Notes: a model not told the origin generated them from the letters alone. Counted from the stretch's first letter, positions 18,358 to 26,578 are shown. The stretch is 64,000 bases of DNA from DASWJZ01 sp963720705 (GCA_963720705.1 CAVRGJ010000007.1:310001-374000); one strand, 5' to 3'. Numbers and translations are program-made.

Positions 18358-19950
18358 ATGCGAATTGCGATTGCCGCCGCCTTGGCGTCGGCCCTGGCGG
18401 TTTCGGCGAGCGGAGCGTCGGCGAAGACCTTGGTCTTCTGCTCGGAAGGCAATCCGGAATCGCTCAACCCGCAGATTGCGACCACGACCACCGGCATCAA
18501 TGTGGGGCGGCCCTTCTTCAACAATCTCGTCGAGTTTCCGCCCGGCTCGACCGAGCCCGTGCCTGCGCTCGCGGAGTCCTGGACCATCTCCGACGACGGC
18601 CTTGAATACGTCTTCCACCTTCGACACGGCGTGAAGTTCCATTCCAACGAAAACTTCACGCCGAGCCGGGAGATGAACGCCGACGACGTGCTCTTCTCGC
18701 TCGAGCGGCAGTGGAGGGAAGACCATCCGTACCATGACGTCGGCGGGAGCAACTACGGCTACTTCAAGGACATGGGGATGCCGGAGCTTCTGAAGTCGAT
18801 CGACAAGCTCGACGACTACACGGTGCGCTTTCGCCTGAATCGCCCGGAGGCGCCGTTCCTCGGCGACCTCGCGATGCCTTTCAACATCGTCCAGTCGGCC
18901 GAATACGGCGAGGCGCTGCTCAAGGCCGGAACTCCGGAGAAGATCGACCAGGAGCCGATCGGGACGGGCCCGTTCGAATTCGTCGGCTTCCAGCCGGATG
19001 TGGCGGTGCGCTATCGCGCCTTCCCGAACTATTGGGGCGGCAAGCAGCCGATCGACACGCTGGTGTTCTCGATCACGCCGAACGCCGCGGTGCGGCTCAC
19101 CAAGCTCAAGGCCGGCGAGTGCCACGTGATTGCGTTTCCGAACCCCGGCGACGTCGCCGGGATCGAAGCCGATCCCAATCTGAAGGTTCTCCAGCAGGAG
19201 GGCTTCAACGTCGGCTACCTCGCGATGAACACCACGAGGCCGCCCTTCAGCGACGTTCGGGTCCGCCGTGCGGTCAACCTGGCGATCGACAAGGCGGCGA
19301 TCATCGAGGCCGTTTATCAGGGCGCCGGCGTCGTGGCGAAGAACCCGATCCCGCCGACACTTTGGTCTTACAACGACGACATTGAGGATTACCCCTACGA
19401 TCCGGCCGCGGCGCAGAAACTGATGATCGAAGCGGGGCTTGCAGAGGGCTTCGATACCGATCTCTGGTACATCCCAGTAAGCCGTCCCTACAACCCGAAC
19501 GGCAAGCGTGTTGCCGAGCTCATCCAATACGATCTCGCCAAGATCGGCATCCGGGCGACGCTGAAATCAGACGAATGGGGCGCCTATCGCACCAGGCTGC
19601 AGAACGGCGACATGTCGATGGCGCTCTACGGCTGGACCGGCGACAACGGCGACCCCGACAACTTCCTCGACGTGCTTCTCGGCTGCACGTCGGCGCGGGT
19701 CGGCGGCAACAACATCGCCAAATGGTGCAACCCCGATTACGACCGGCTGGTTACCGAGGCGAAGCGCATCTCCGACATCGGCGAGCGCGAGAAGCTCTAC
19801 CGCCAGGCGCAGGTGATCTTCCACGAGGACGCGCCGTGGGTGCCGATCGCCCATTCTGTGGTGTTCATGGCGACGCGTGCCAGCGTCAGCGGCTTCAAGA
19901 TGGATCCGCTCGGCCGCGACGCCTTCGAGGGCGTGGATATCGCCGAATAG
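18358..19950 (+). CDS. periplasmic peptide-binding protein (SBP_bac_5/DppA type), orphan
   Basis: This 530-residue exported solute-binding protein has a signal peptide at residues 1 to about 22 (ending SGASAKTLVFC). The family signature region reads AESWTISDDGLEYVFHLRHGVKFH, with YWGGKQPIDTLVFSI and LYGWTGDNGDPDNFL later on. It is close in sequence to the frameshifted dppA product at 8.8-10.4 kb, including the C-terminal EDAPWVPIAHSVVFM block, so the two are paralogues. No permease or ATPase genes accompany it. The preceding gene, 4 bp away, is a histidine kinase with a large periplasmic domain. Either it lends its ligand to the dpp transporter 8 kb away, or it presents ligand to the kinase. 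Confidence 0.92.
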   Translation: MRIAIAAALASALAVSASGASAKTLVFCSEGNPESLNPQIATTTTGINVGRPFFNNLVEFPPGSTEPVPALAESWTISDDGLEYVFHLRHGVKFHSNENFTPSREMNADDVLFSLERQWREDHPYHDVGGSNYGYFKDMGMPELLKSIDKLDDYTVRFRLNRPEAPFLGDLAMPFNIVQSAEYGEALLKAGTPEKIDQEPIGTGPFEFVGFQPDVAVRYRAFPNYWGGKQPIDTLVFSITPNAAVRLTKLKAGECHVIAFPNPGDVAGIEADPNLKVLQQEGFNVGYLAMNTTRPPFSDVRVRRAVNLAIDKAAIIEAVYQGAGVVAKNPIPPTLWSYNDDIEDYPYDPAAAQKLMIEAGLAEGFDTDLWYIPVSRPYNPNGKRVAELIQYDLAKIGIRATLKSDEWGAYRTRLQNGDMSMALYGWTGDNGDPDNFLDVLLGCTSARVGGNNIAKWCNPDYDRLVTEAKRISDIGEREKLYRQAQVIFHEDAPWVPIAHSVVFMATRASVSGFKMDPLGRDAFEGVDIAE

Positions 19951-19985
19951 GCCGCGGCCCTCTTCACGGCCGGGCGTGACGTCGT

Positions 19986-21488
19986 TCAGCGCGCCGCGCC
20001 TACCGTCCGGCGGTGCGAATAGAACGCGCGTTTTGCCTTGTACATCTCGGCGTCGGCGCGTTTCGCAACATTCTCAAGCCGCTCGCCCGGCATGCAGGTC
20101 GCCGCGCCGAGGGAGAGGTTGATCGGCGCAGCCGAATAGAACTGGTTGTTGAGCTCGACGAGGTTCTGGATCGTGTCCATCAGCGTCGCCGCCTGGCGCT
20201 CGTCGGTCGCCGGCAGGAGCACGGCGAATTCGTCGCCGCCGATCCGCGCGGCGGTACGCGGCTTGTCGACGGCCTTGCTCAAGACCTCGCCGGCGCGGCG
20301 CAGGAGCGCGTCGCCGGCCGCGTGGCCGAGACTGTCATTCGTGGCCTTGAGGCCGTTCAAATCCACCATGATGATCGTGACGGGGAAGGGCGCCTGGCGT
20401 TCGAGCCGGTGCAACTCGTCGACGTAGAAGGAACGGTTGTAGAGCCTGGTCAGCACGTCGTGCTTGCCGAGATATTCGAGGTAGGCCTCGGCCTTCTTGC
20501 GCGCCGTGATGTCGGTCAGCGCCACTTGGACAAGCGACCAGTCGTTCTCGTAGCCGGGAAGCACGGAGAACTGCAGGTGGACGCAAAGCTCGCTTCCGTC
20601 GAGCGCGTAGTTCACGACCTCACGCAGCTGGAAGAGCTTGCCCTCCCAAAGATCGATGAGCTGCTCCTTGAAATGCTGCTGCATGTCGTCGCGGAACACT
20701 TCGTTCAAGCGATTGAACAGCGTGGCCCGGTCCGGAGCCGCGAACATCTTGAGCGTATGCTGGTTCACGTCGAGGACGCGAATCTCGCTCATGCAGCGCT
20801 GCACGAATTCCGGGTGCACGTCGGTGAAGACGCGAAAGTCGGAAATGCCGATCGCGCGCAGCTCATCGAGCAGGCACTTGATGCTCGAGAAATCCTCCAC
20901 CCACAGCGACACCGGCGAATGCTGGAAGAGGCCGCGCGCATAGGTCTCGCTGGCGGCAAGGCGGCGGCGCGCCGTCTCGCGCTCCGTCACGTCTTCGACC
21001 GCAAGCAGGATGCGGCCCCAATCCGCCTCGTAGCCTGGAAGGATGCTGCCTTTGAGCTGCACGTCGAGCCGTCGGCCCGAGAGCGAATAGTTGACCGTGT
21101 GGTTGGCGAATTCCGTGGCGCCGTCCCAAAGCTGCGCCAGCTCCTCGATATGCTGCTCCAGCATCTCCTCGTGGAACACACTGTCGATATTCTCGACAAG
21201 ATGCGCCAGATCGCGCGCCTCGAAGAGCGACAACGTCTCGCGGTTCACTTTGACGATGCGGATCAGATTCGAGCAGACCTTGACGCGCGAAGGGTCGGCG
21301 CGAAGATGCTCGCGCAGCGACGTCATCCCCGCCTTCCGCCATGCCTCGAGCAGCTTCTTGACGGCGCTGAAGTCCTCAAGCCACAGCGACACGGGCGCGA
21401 GATGGAACATCTCGGCGTCGTCGCGGAGGTCGCTTTTGAGGCGGTCGATCGCCTCGTCGTAGTCGTGGGCGGGCTGCGCTTGCGCCAT
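19986..21488 (-). CDS. diguanylate cyclase with duplicated PAS-like sensory module
   Basis: This is a 500-residue cytosolic protein. Two homologous modules of about 150 residues each (about 27-178 and 188-340) both contain APVSLW/SPVSLW...EDFS near the start and a SILPGYEADW/SVLPGYENDW block before VEDVTERE/LTDITARKKA, the usual PAS exit motif. A GGDEF domain follows at about 345-495. The active-site signature RIGGDEFAVLL is intact (GGDEF at 417-421), so synthesis of cyclic di-GMP is expected. The RxxD inhibitory site five residues upstream is absent (DKPR instead), suggesting no product inhibition through that site. There is no EAL domain. The gene is convergent to the orphan binding-protein gene. 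Confidence 0.9.
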   Translation of the reverse strand: MAQAQPAHDYDEAIDRLKSDLRDDAEMFHLAPVSLWLEDFSAVKKLLEAWRKAGMTSLREHLRADPSRVKVCSNLIRIVKVNRETLSLFEARDLAHLVENIDSVFHEEMLEQHIEELAQLWDGATEFANHTVNYSLSGRRLDVQLKGSILPGYEADWGRILLAVEDVTERETARRRLAASETYARGLFQHSPVSLWVEDFSSIKCLLDELRAIGISDFRVFTDVHPEFVQRCMSEIRVLDVNQHTLKMFAAPDRATLFNRLNEVFRDDMQQHFKEQLIDLWEGKLFQLREVVNYALDGSELCVHLQFSVLPGYENDWSLVQVALTDITARKKAEAYLEYLGKHDVLTRLYNRSFYVDELHRLERQAPFPVTIIMVDLNGLKATNDSLGHAAGDALLRRAGEVLSKAVDKPRTAARIGGDEFAVLLPATDERQAATLMDTIQNLVELNNQFYSAAPINLSLGAATCMPGERLENVAKRADAEMYKAKRAFYSHRRTVGAAR

Positions 21489-21644
21489 GGGGATCCCTGG
21501 AGCGAACGGAGGAGACTTCGCAAAGCCAGGTTAAGAATGAGCCAACGAGACCCGCCGCGCCGCCCGGCTCACCGGTGAATTCGAAGGCTTGCCGGGGCCG
21601 CCTTCGCGGCTTAGCTGTGCGCGAATTGGCGAAGAACTTCCGCA

Positions 21645-22823
21645 ATGAAGCCCACGAACTCCGTCTATACCGGACTGCCGACGACCATCTTCGAGGAGAT
21701 GAGCCGCCTCGCGATCGCGCACAAGGCGGTCAATCTCGGCCAGGGTTTTCCCGACGTGGACGGCCCGGAGGACATCCGCGAGAAGGCCGCGGAAGCGCTG
21801 ATCGAAGGGCCGAACCAGTACCCGCCGATGATGGGGGTGATGGCGCTCCGCGAGGCGGTCGCGGCGAACTGGAAACGCTTCCACGGGCTTGCCGTCGATC
21901 CGGCACGCGAGGTGCTCGTCACCTCCGGCGCCACCGAAGCGCTGTCCGATGCGATCAACGCCATCGTCGAACCCGGCGACGAGGTGGTGCTGATCGAGCC
22001 GCTCTACGATTGCTACCTGCCGCTGGTGAAACGGGCGGGGGGCATCCCGAAACTGGTTCGCGTGACGCCGCCGGACTGGAAGCTCGACGCCGAAGCCCTC
22101 GAGGCGGCGTTCTCGCCGCGCACCAAGGCGGTGCTCTTGAACAACCCGCAGAACCCGGCGGCAAAGGTCTACGAAAAGGACGAGCTGAGGCTGATCGCGG
22201 AGCTTTGCCTCCGCCACGACGCCTATGCCATCGCCGACGAGGTCTATGAGCACCTCGTGTTCGATCGCCGGAGGCACATCTCCATGCTCTCGCTTGACGG
22301 AATGCGCGAGCGCACGGTCGCAATCGGCTCGGCCGGAAAGAGTTTTTCGCTGACCGGCTGGAAGGTTGGCTATGTCACGGCCGCGCCGACGCTGCTCGAC
22401 CCGATCGTGAAGGCGCACCAGTTCACGACCTTCACCACACCGCCCGATCTGCAGAAGGCGGTCGCCTACGGGCTCGGGAAAGACGAGAGCTATTTCAACG
22501 GCTTGGCGGACGGCCTTGAGAAGAAGCGCGACCGACTGGCGCGGGCTTGCGCGGCGCTCGGCGTGGGCGTCATTTCCTGTGAGGGCACGTACTTCCTGAC
22601 CCTCGACATGGCGCCGCTTGGTTTCGACATGGACGATGCGGGGCTCGCCAAGCGGCTGACGATAGAGGCCGGCGTCGCTTCCGTTCCGGTCTCAGCCTTC
22701 TATGTGACGGACGCGCCGAAGAGCTTCCTCCGCCTGTGTTTTTCGAAACGCGATGAAGTGCTGGATGAAGCCGTCGAGCACTTGAGGAACTGGTTGAAGT
22801 CGGCGCGCCGGTCCGCCGCTTAG
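21645..22823 (+). CDS. class I/II pyridoxal-phosphate aminotransferase
   Basis: This 392-residue fold-type I PLP enzyme has the glycine-rich opening NLGQGFPDVDGPEDI and GPNQYPPMMGV, the tyrosine/asparagine cofactor contacts LLNNPQNPA and AIADEVYEHL, the Schiff-base lysine at about 232 in SAGKSFSLTGWKVGY, and the C-terminal arginine region SFLRLCFSKRDE. This pattern matches the methionine/kynurenine aminotransferase branch (YbdL-like). The exact amino donor cannot be read from sequence. The ribosome site is weak. The ThuA-like gene follows after 13 bp on the same strand, suggesting an operon. Confidence 0.9.
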   Translation: MKPTNSVYTGLPTTIFEEMSRLAIAHKAVNLGQGFPDVDGPEDIREKAAEALIEGPNQYPPMMGVMALREAVAANWKRFHGLAVDPAREVLVTSGATEALSDAINAIVEPGDEVVLIEPLYDCYLPLVKRAGGIPKLVRVTPPDWKLDAEALEAAFSPRTKAVLLNNPQNPAAKVYEKDELRLIAELCLRHDAYAIADEVYEHLVFDRRRHISMLSLDGMRERTVAIGSAGKSFSLTGWKVGYVTAAPTLLDPIVKAHQFTTFTTPPDLQKAVAYGLGKDESYFNGLADGLEKKRDRLARACAALGVGVISCEGTYFLTLDMAPLGFDMDDAGLAKRLTIEAGVASVPVSAFYVTDAPKSFLRLCFSKRDEVLDEAVEHLRNWLKSARRSAA

Positions 22824-22836
22824 GAGATTTCCAAAC

Positions 22837-23622
22837 ATGGCAATCCGGGCTCTCGTCTTTGGCGAGAACATCCACGAGCGCGAGAACGCCGCGGTCCGGG
22901 AGATCTATCCCGACGGCATGCACAACGCGATTGCCGCCGCGCTCCGCGAGGGCGGCGACATCGCCGCCGAGACAGCCACCCTGCAGGAGCCGGAGCACGG
23001 GCTCCCCGAGGCGAAGCTCGACAAGACGGACGTGCTCCTCTGGTGGGGGCACAAGGCGCACGGCGATGTCGCCGACGTGGTTGTAGAGCGCGTCGCCAAG
23101 CGCGTCTGGGAGGGGATGGGGCTGATCGTGCTCCACTCCGCCCACTTCTCGAAAATCTTCAAGCGCGTGATGGGCACGCCGTGCAGCCTGAAATGGCGCG
23201 AGGCGGGCGAGCGCGAGCGCCTTTGGGTCATCAACCGCAACCACCCGATAGCCGCGGGCCTCGGCGAATGCGTCGAAGTGCCGATGACGGAGATGTACGG
23301 CGAGCCGTTCACCGTGCCGGAGCCGGACGAGACCGTCTTCATCTCCTGGTATCAGGGCGGCGAGGTGTTCCGCTCCGGCATGACCTGGCGGCGCGGCGCG
23401 GGCCGCGTCTTCTACCTCTCGCCCGGCCACGAGACCTACCCGATCTACCATCAGCCGGAGATTGGCAAGATTCTGAGGAACGCGGTTGCCTGGGCGCACA
23501 ATCCGTTGCCGCGCTGGAAGGACATCGACGCGGCGCCGAACGTGCCGACCGAAAAGGCGCCGGAGAAGATCGAGAGCCGCGGCCCACATCTTCATGCTCC
23601 GGGCGAGGCGGGATTTCGATGA
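22837..23622 (+). CDS. ThuA-like trehalose-utilisation family protein
   Basis: This 261-residue protein has the glutamine-amidotransferase-like Rossmann core of the ThuA family: an early LVFGENIHER segment, DVLLWWGHKAH, LIVLHSAHFSKIF, and a late RRGAGRVFYLSPGHETYPIYHQ block. It is cytosolic, with no signal peptide. ThuA homologues are frequent next to Gfo/Idh/MocA oxidoreductases in sugar or inositol degradation clusters, as here. A TAGGAG ribosome site precedes the ATG. The actual substrate is unknown. Confidence 0.9.
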   Translation: MAIRALVFGENIHERENAAVREIYPDGMHNAIAAALREGGDIAAETATLQEPEHGLPEAKLDKTDVLLWWGHKAHGDVADVVVERVAKRVWEGMGLIVLHSAHFSKIFKRVMGTPCSLKWREAGERERLWVINRNHPIAAGLGECVEVPMTEMYGEPFTVPEPDETVFISWYQGGEVFRSGMTWRRGAGRVFYLSPGHETYPIYHQPEIGKILRNAVAWAHNPLPRWKDIDAAPNVPTEKAPEKIESRGPHLHAPGEAGFR

Positions 23623-23869
23623 GCGTCCTGGAGGTCCCCCACATTCCTCATGCTGAGGTGCTCCATTCCGCCCCTTCGAGGCTCCCCCGGATCAAGTCCG
23701 GGGTCGCACCTCAGGATGAGGGCGGAATGAAGCCTCGAAGCACGCAGCACCGCGAGTCCAATCTCCTGGACACCGTCCTTCGAGGCAATGCCGACTGCGT
23801 CGGCATTGCACCTCAGGATGAGGGCTTCACAAGTTGCCGCCAGCCAAGACAGCAGTCCGGGGCGTTGGG
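23623..23869. repeat. cluster of intergenic palindromic repeats
   Basis: The gap between the ThuA-like and dehydrogenase genes holds several inverted and direct repeats. CCCCGGA (23685-23691) pairs with TCCGGGG (23697-23703). CAATGCCGAC (23786-23795) pairs with GTCGGCATTG (23799-23808). A 17-base sequence, GCACCTCAGGATGAGGG, occurs twice, at 23706-23722 and 23808-23824. CCTCATGCTGAGG and CCTTCGAGG motifs also occur. Palindromes with these cores are common extragenic repeats in alphaproteobacterial genomes. They may act as transcript-stabilising or terminating hairpins between the two genes. Confidence 0.75.
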
Positions 23870-24970
23870 ATGAGCCTCAAACCCATCCGCGTCCTCCTGC
23901 TCGGCACCGGCGCGATGGCCGAGCGGCATGTGCACTTCTTCAACAAAGTCGCCGGCTGCACGATCGTTGCCGGCGTTGACATCTCGGAAGAGCGGCTGAA
24001 GGCGTTCTGCGCGCTTCACAAGATCCCGAGATACTTCACCGATCTCGACGAGGCGATCGCGTGGGGAGAGTTCGACGCCGTCACCAACGTGACGCCCGAC
24101 GCCGTCCATTACGCGACGACGATGAAGCTGATCGAGGCGGGGAAGCCCATCCTCTGCGAGAAGCCGCTCGCGCCGAGCTATGCGGAGGCGCTCGCGATGA
24201 CCGAGGCGGCGGAGAAGCGCGGCATCGTCAACATGGTGAACCTCCGCTATCGCGGGCTGCCGGTCATGCAGATGGCGCGTGCGCTGGTCGAGGACGGCAT
24301 GATCGGCGAGGTCCGCCACATCGATGCCGCCTATCTCCAGAGCTGGCTGGTCGGCACGCATTGGGGCGACTGGCGCAAAGAGGAGCGATGGCTCTGGCGG
24401 CTTTCCGGCGCGCACGGAAGCCGCGGCGCGCTCGGCGACGTCGGCATCCACATCCTCGATTTCGCCTCCTATGTCGCCGACCAGGACCCGGTCTCGGTGC
24501 ATTGCCGTATGAAGACCTTCGGCAAGGCAGACGGCGACCAGATCGGCGCCTACAGGCTCGACGCCAACGACAGCTTTGTCATGTCGATCGAGTTCGACGG
24601 CGGCGCGCTCGGCGTCGTGCACGCGAGCCGCTGGATGACCGGCTACGCGAACGCCATGAACCTCGGCGTGTTCGGAACGAAGGGCGCGCTCGAAATGTGG
24701 TTCGAGAGCGAGAAGATGGGGATGCGCGTTTGCGCCGGCCCCGACGTGAACACGCAGACCTGGCGCGAGGTCGATTGTCCGGACGTGCCGAACACCTACG
24801 ACACCTTCATCGACGCGGTCAGGAGCGGCGAGAACCTTGAGCCGAGCTTCCGCCGCGCCGCCGAGCTGCAGCACGTTTTGGACCTGGCGTTCGAGTCGGA
24901 CCGGCTGGGGAAGGCGCTCAAGGTGGACCAGGTGAAGGAAGTCGAGCCTCACAAGGCGGTTGTCGGTTAG
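23870..24970 (+). CDS. Gfo/Idh/MocA-family oxidoreductase
   Basis: A start at 23870 (MSLKPIRVLLLGTG) gives 366 residues. The N-terminal NAD(P)-binding Rossmann fold has VLLLGTGAMAERHVHFF and the EKP motif CEKPLAPSYAEAL. The C-terminal substrate domain has GALGDVGIHILDFASYV, the expected active-site GxxxDxGxHxxD pattern. Family members oxidise or reduce sugars, inositols and related polyols. Association with the ThuA-like gene is typical. The last about 44 codons are duplicated, in diverged form, 640 bp downstream (25470-25601). Confidence 0.92.
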   Translation: MSLKPIRVLLLGTGAMAERHVHFFNKVAGCTIVAGVDISEERLKAFCALHKIPRYFTDLDEAIAWGEFDAVTNVTPDAVHYATTMKLIEAGKPILCEKPLAPSYAEALAMTEAAEKRGIVNMVNLRYRGLPVMQMARALVEDGMIGEVRHIDAAYLQSWLVGTHWGDWRKEERWLWRLSGAHGSRGALGDVGIHILDFASYVADQDPVSVHCRMKTFGKADGDQIGAYRLDANDSFVMSIEFDGGALGVVHASRWMTGYANAMNLGVFGTKGALEMWFESEKMGMRVCAGPDVNTQTWREVDCPDVPNTYDTFIDAVRSGENLEPSFRRAAELQHVLDLAFESDRLGKALKVDQVKEVEPHKAVVG

Positions 24971-25034
24971 CGGACTTTTTCTCCAAAAGAGCGATCAGCG
25001 CGCGAAGGCGGCGCGCCTACGACGCGAGGGTGGA

Positions 25035-25433
25035 ATGATCGAGGGGTCTTGTCACTGCGGCGCGGTCAAGTGGAGTTTCAACGGGCCGCTGGAGAGCACC
25101 ACCGCGTGCAACTGCACGATCTGCCGCCGCTACGGCACGCTGTGGGCCTACGGTTATGAGGGTGAAGAGATCGAGGTCGCCGGCCCGACGAAGGTCTATA
25201 TGAGAGGGAAGCACCCAAATCTCGGCTTTCACTTCTGCCCGAATTGCGGATGCGTTGCGTCCTGGCGTGGGACATCGGTTGGTGAGGATGGCCGCCGGCG
25301 CATCGCCGTCAACCTGCGTCTCGTCAACGACCCGGATCGGATTTCAGCGCTGCTCATCGATCATTTCGACGGCTTCGACAAGTTCGAGGATCTGCCGCGC
25401 GACGGCAAATGCGTGAAGGATATGTGGTTCTGA
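25035..25433 (+). CDS. GFA-family zinc protein (glutathione-dependent formaldehyde-activating-like)
   Basis: This 132-residue protein shows the complete GFA cysteine pattern: GSCHCGAVKW near the N terminus, CNCTICRRYG, and HFCPNCGC in the middle, which together bind two zinc ions. The start at 25035 is preceded by GAGGGTGG; the frame extends upstream but without conserved sequence. The family includes formaldehyde-glutathione handling enzymes and many proteins of unknown role, so no reaction is asserted. It lies between the intact dehydrogenase gene and a broken copy of that gene's end. Confidence 0.88.
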   Translation: MIEGSCHCGAVKWSFNGPLESTTACNCTICRRYGTLWAYGYEGEEIEVAGPTKVYMRGKHPNLGFHFCPNCGCVASWRGTSVGEDGRRRIAVNLRLVNDPDRISALLIDHFDGFDKFEDLPRDGKCVKDMWF

Positions 25434-25469
25434 TCCGACGGTTGCGTCGCCTTGCGCGAGGGAACCGGG

Positions 25470-25601
25470 GAGAACATTGAGCCGAGCTTCCGCCGCACCG
25501 CCGAGCTGCAGCACGTGCACGACCTGGCGTTCGAGTCGGATCGGCCGGGGAAGGCGTTGCCCGTCAAGGAGAAGGTGGAAAGCGTTGTAGCGGCGGAGTA
25601 G
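25470..25601 (+). pseudogene. duplicated 3' fragment of a Gfo/Idh/MocA oxidoreductase gene
   Basis: In one frame this stretch reads ENIEPSFRRTAELQHVHDL and onward to VAAE and a stop at 25599-25601. It matches the last about 44 codons of the oxidoreductase at 23870-24970 (ENLEPSFRRAAELQHVLDL) with scattered differences. No start codon or N-terminal part accompanies it. It is most simply the tail of a second, paralogous dehydrogenase gene whose body has been lost, or the product of an old local duplication. The short identical stretches could recombine with the intact copy. Confidence 0.8.
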
Positions 25602-25704
25602 ACGGCGAGCGGGTTTCGAAGTGTGGCAGCAGCGGCTACGTTGAGGGTTGGCCGAAGCGAGGTGAGGCAGCTATCGGCCCCTGTTTACGGCGGTGCATAC
25701 CTAG
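25602..25704. other. scar sequence between two gene remnants
   Basis: Together with the remnants on either side, this belongs to a gene-free stretch of about 490 bp (25434-25924). I see no start codon with a coding frame, no clear inverted repeat and no promoter. It may be degraded upstream sequence of the transposase remnant. Confidence 0.5.
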
Positions 25705-25911
25705 GGCCGCGAGCACGCCATCATTACCGGCCGCTCCAACCGCAAGCGGCGCATCCGCCGCGACGAGCGCCGCTGTCGCGACCGCCGGCTGATCGAGGCG
25801 ATGTTCTGCCGCCTGAAGGATTTCCGCCGCGTCGTCACCCGCTACGACAAGCTTGCCGCCAACCTCTTGTCCGCAGCGGAATTGGCCGCCGTGGTGGCCT
25901 TCTGGCCATAA
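25705..25911 (+). mobile_element. IS5-type transposase remnant (C-terminal end)
   Basis: After an in-frame stop at 25702-25704, 68 codons read GREHAIITGRSNRKRRIRR ... IEAMFCRLKDFRRVVTRYDKL ... AAVVAFWP and then stop. The IExMFxRLKDxRRxxTRYDK block is the C-terminal catalytic-glutamate region of IS5-family (IS427-like) DDE transposases. The N-terminal two thirds and both element ends are missing, so it cannot move. It marks past insertion-sequence activity at the scar that also contains the duplicated dehydrogenase tail. Confidence 0.85.
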
Positions 25912-25924
25912 GTGGTTGTGGACA

Positions 25925-26500
25925 TCAATGAAACCTCTCGCCGCGGTCCAGCTGCGCGAGGATCTGCTCCATCCGCCTAGCTCGCGTCTCAGCCTTCTTC
26001 GCCGTGTGAAGGCGATAGTAGATAGGATAAAGGTTCTTGCGGTCGAGGGTCAGGAAGAACGCTTTCGCCTTTGGCATTGTGTCCAAGGCATCGAGAAAGT
26101 CCTGAGGAATCGTCATCGTCGCTGATCCGTCATAGGCTCTATCCCATCGGCCGTCGGCCTTCGCAGCTTCAACCTGCGCCAAGCCGGCTAAAGTCATCCG
26201 ACCTTCCGCGATCAGCGTCGTCGCATGAGAGCAGTTCTTGGCCGACCAACCGGACTTCGGCTTCCTTGGCGTCAGGCGTTGCAGGAACAACTCGGCGTCG
26301 AGCGGCTTCTTCTGCCCATCGATCCACCCGAAGCGGATTGCCTCCACGACACAATCGGTCCACGTCACCGACGGCCGGCCCGAGCCTGCCTTGAATATCC
26401 TCACCCAGACTTCTGTCGCGGATTGATGGTGCTTCGCAAGCCAGTTGCCAAGCTCAGCGGCGTTCCGGAACGCCAGTGGGGTATGCCGTGTGCCACCCAT
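25925..26500 (-). CDS. YdeI/OmpD-associated family protein
   Basis: This 191-residue protein begins MGGTRHTPLAFRNAAELGNW. TEVWVRIFKAGSGRPSVTW, VEAIRFGWIDGQKKPLD and LQRLTPRKPKSGWSAKN form the conserved YdeI core, with a bacteriocin-protection-like C-terminal part (PQDFLDALDTMPKAKAFF). A TTG at 26527 would add nine residues. The protein is cytosolic. Family members are widespread, and no catalytic role is proven. It lies just downstream of the transposase remnant, which ends 14 bp beyond its stop. Confidence 0.85.
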   Translation of the reverse strand: MGGTRHTPLAFRNAAELGNWLAKHHQSATEVWVRIFKAGSGRPSVTWTDCVVEAIRFGWIDGQKKPLDAELFLQRLTPRKPKSGWSAKNCSHATTLIAEGRMTLAGLAQVEAAKADGRWDRAYDGSATMTIPQDFLDALDTMPKAKAFFLTLDRKNLYPIYYRLHTAKKAETRARRMEQILAQLDRGERFH

Positions 26501-26578
26501 GCCCAACGCTAGCCCGTCGTCAAGCAAGCTGGAAGGCCTGCACGATCGCGGCTTGCTCCACGCGATTAAGTCCGCACC

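Noticed and set aside
16773..18752. 659-codon minus-strand open frame opposite the histidine kinase
   Set aside because: This is a shadow of the kinase and binding-protein genes, whose conserved motifs are on the plus strand.
20013..21578. 521-codon plus-strand open frame opposite the GGDEF gene
   Set aside because: The minus-strand frame has an intact GGDEF and PAS pattern; the plus-strand product has none.
23623..23869. CRISPR array
   Set aside because: The repeats are palindromic, unequally spaced and only two copies long; there are no cas genes in the window.
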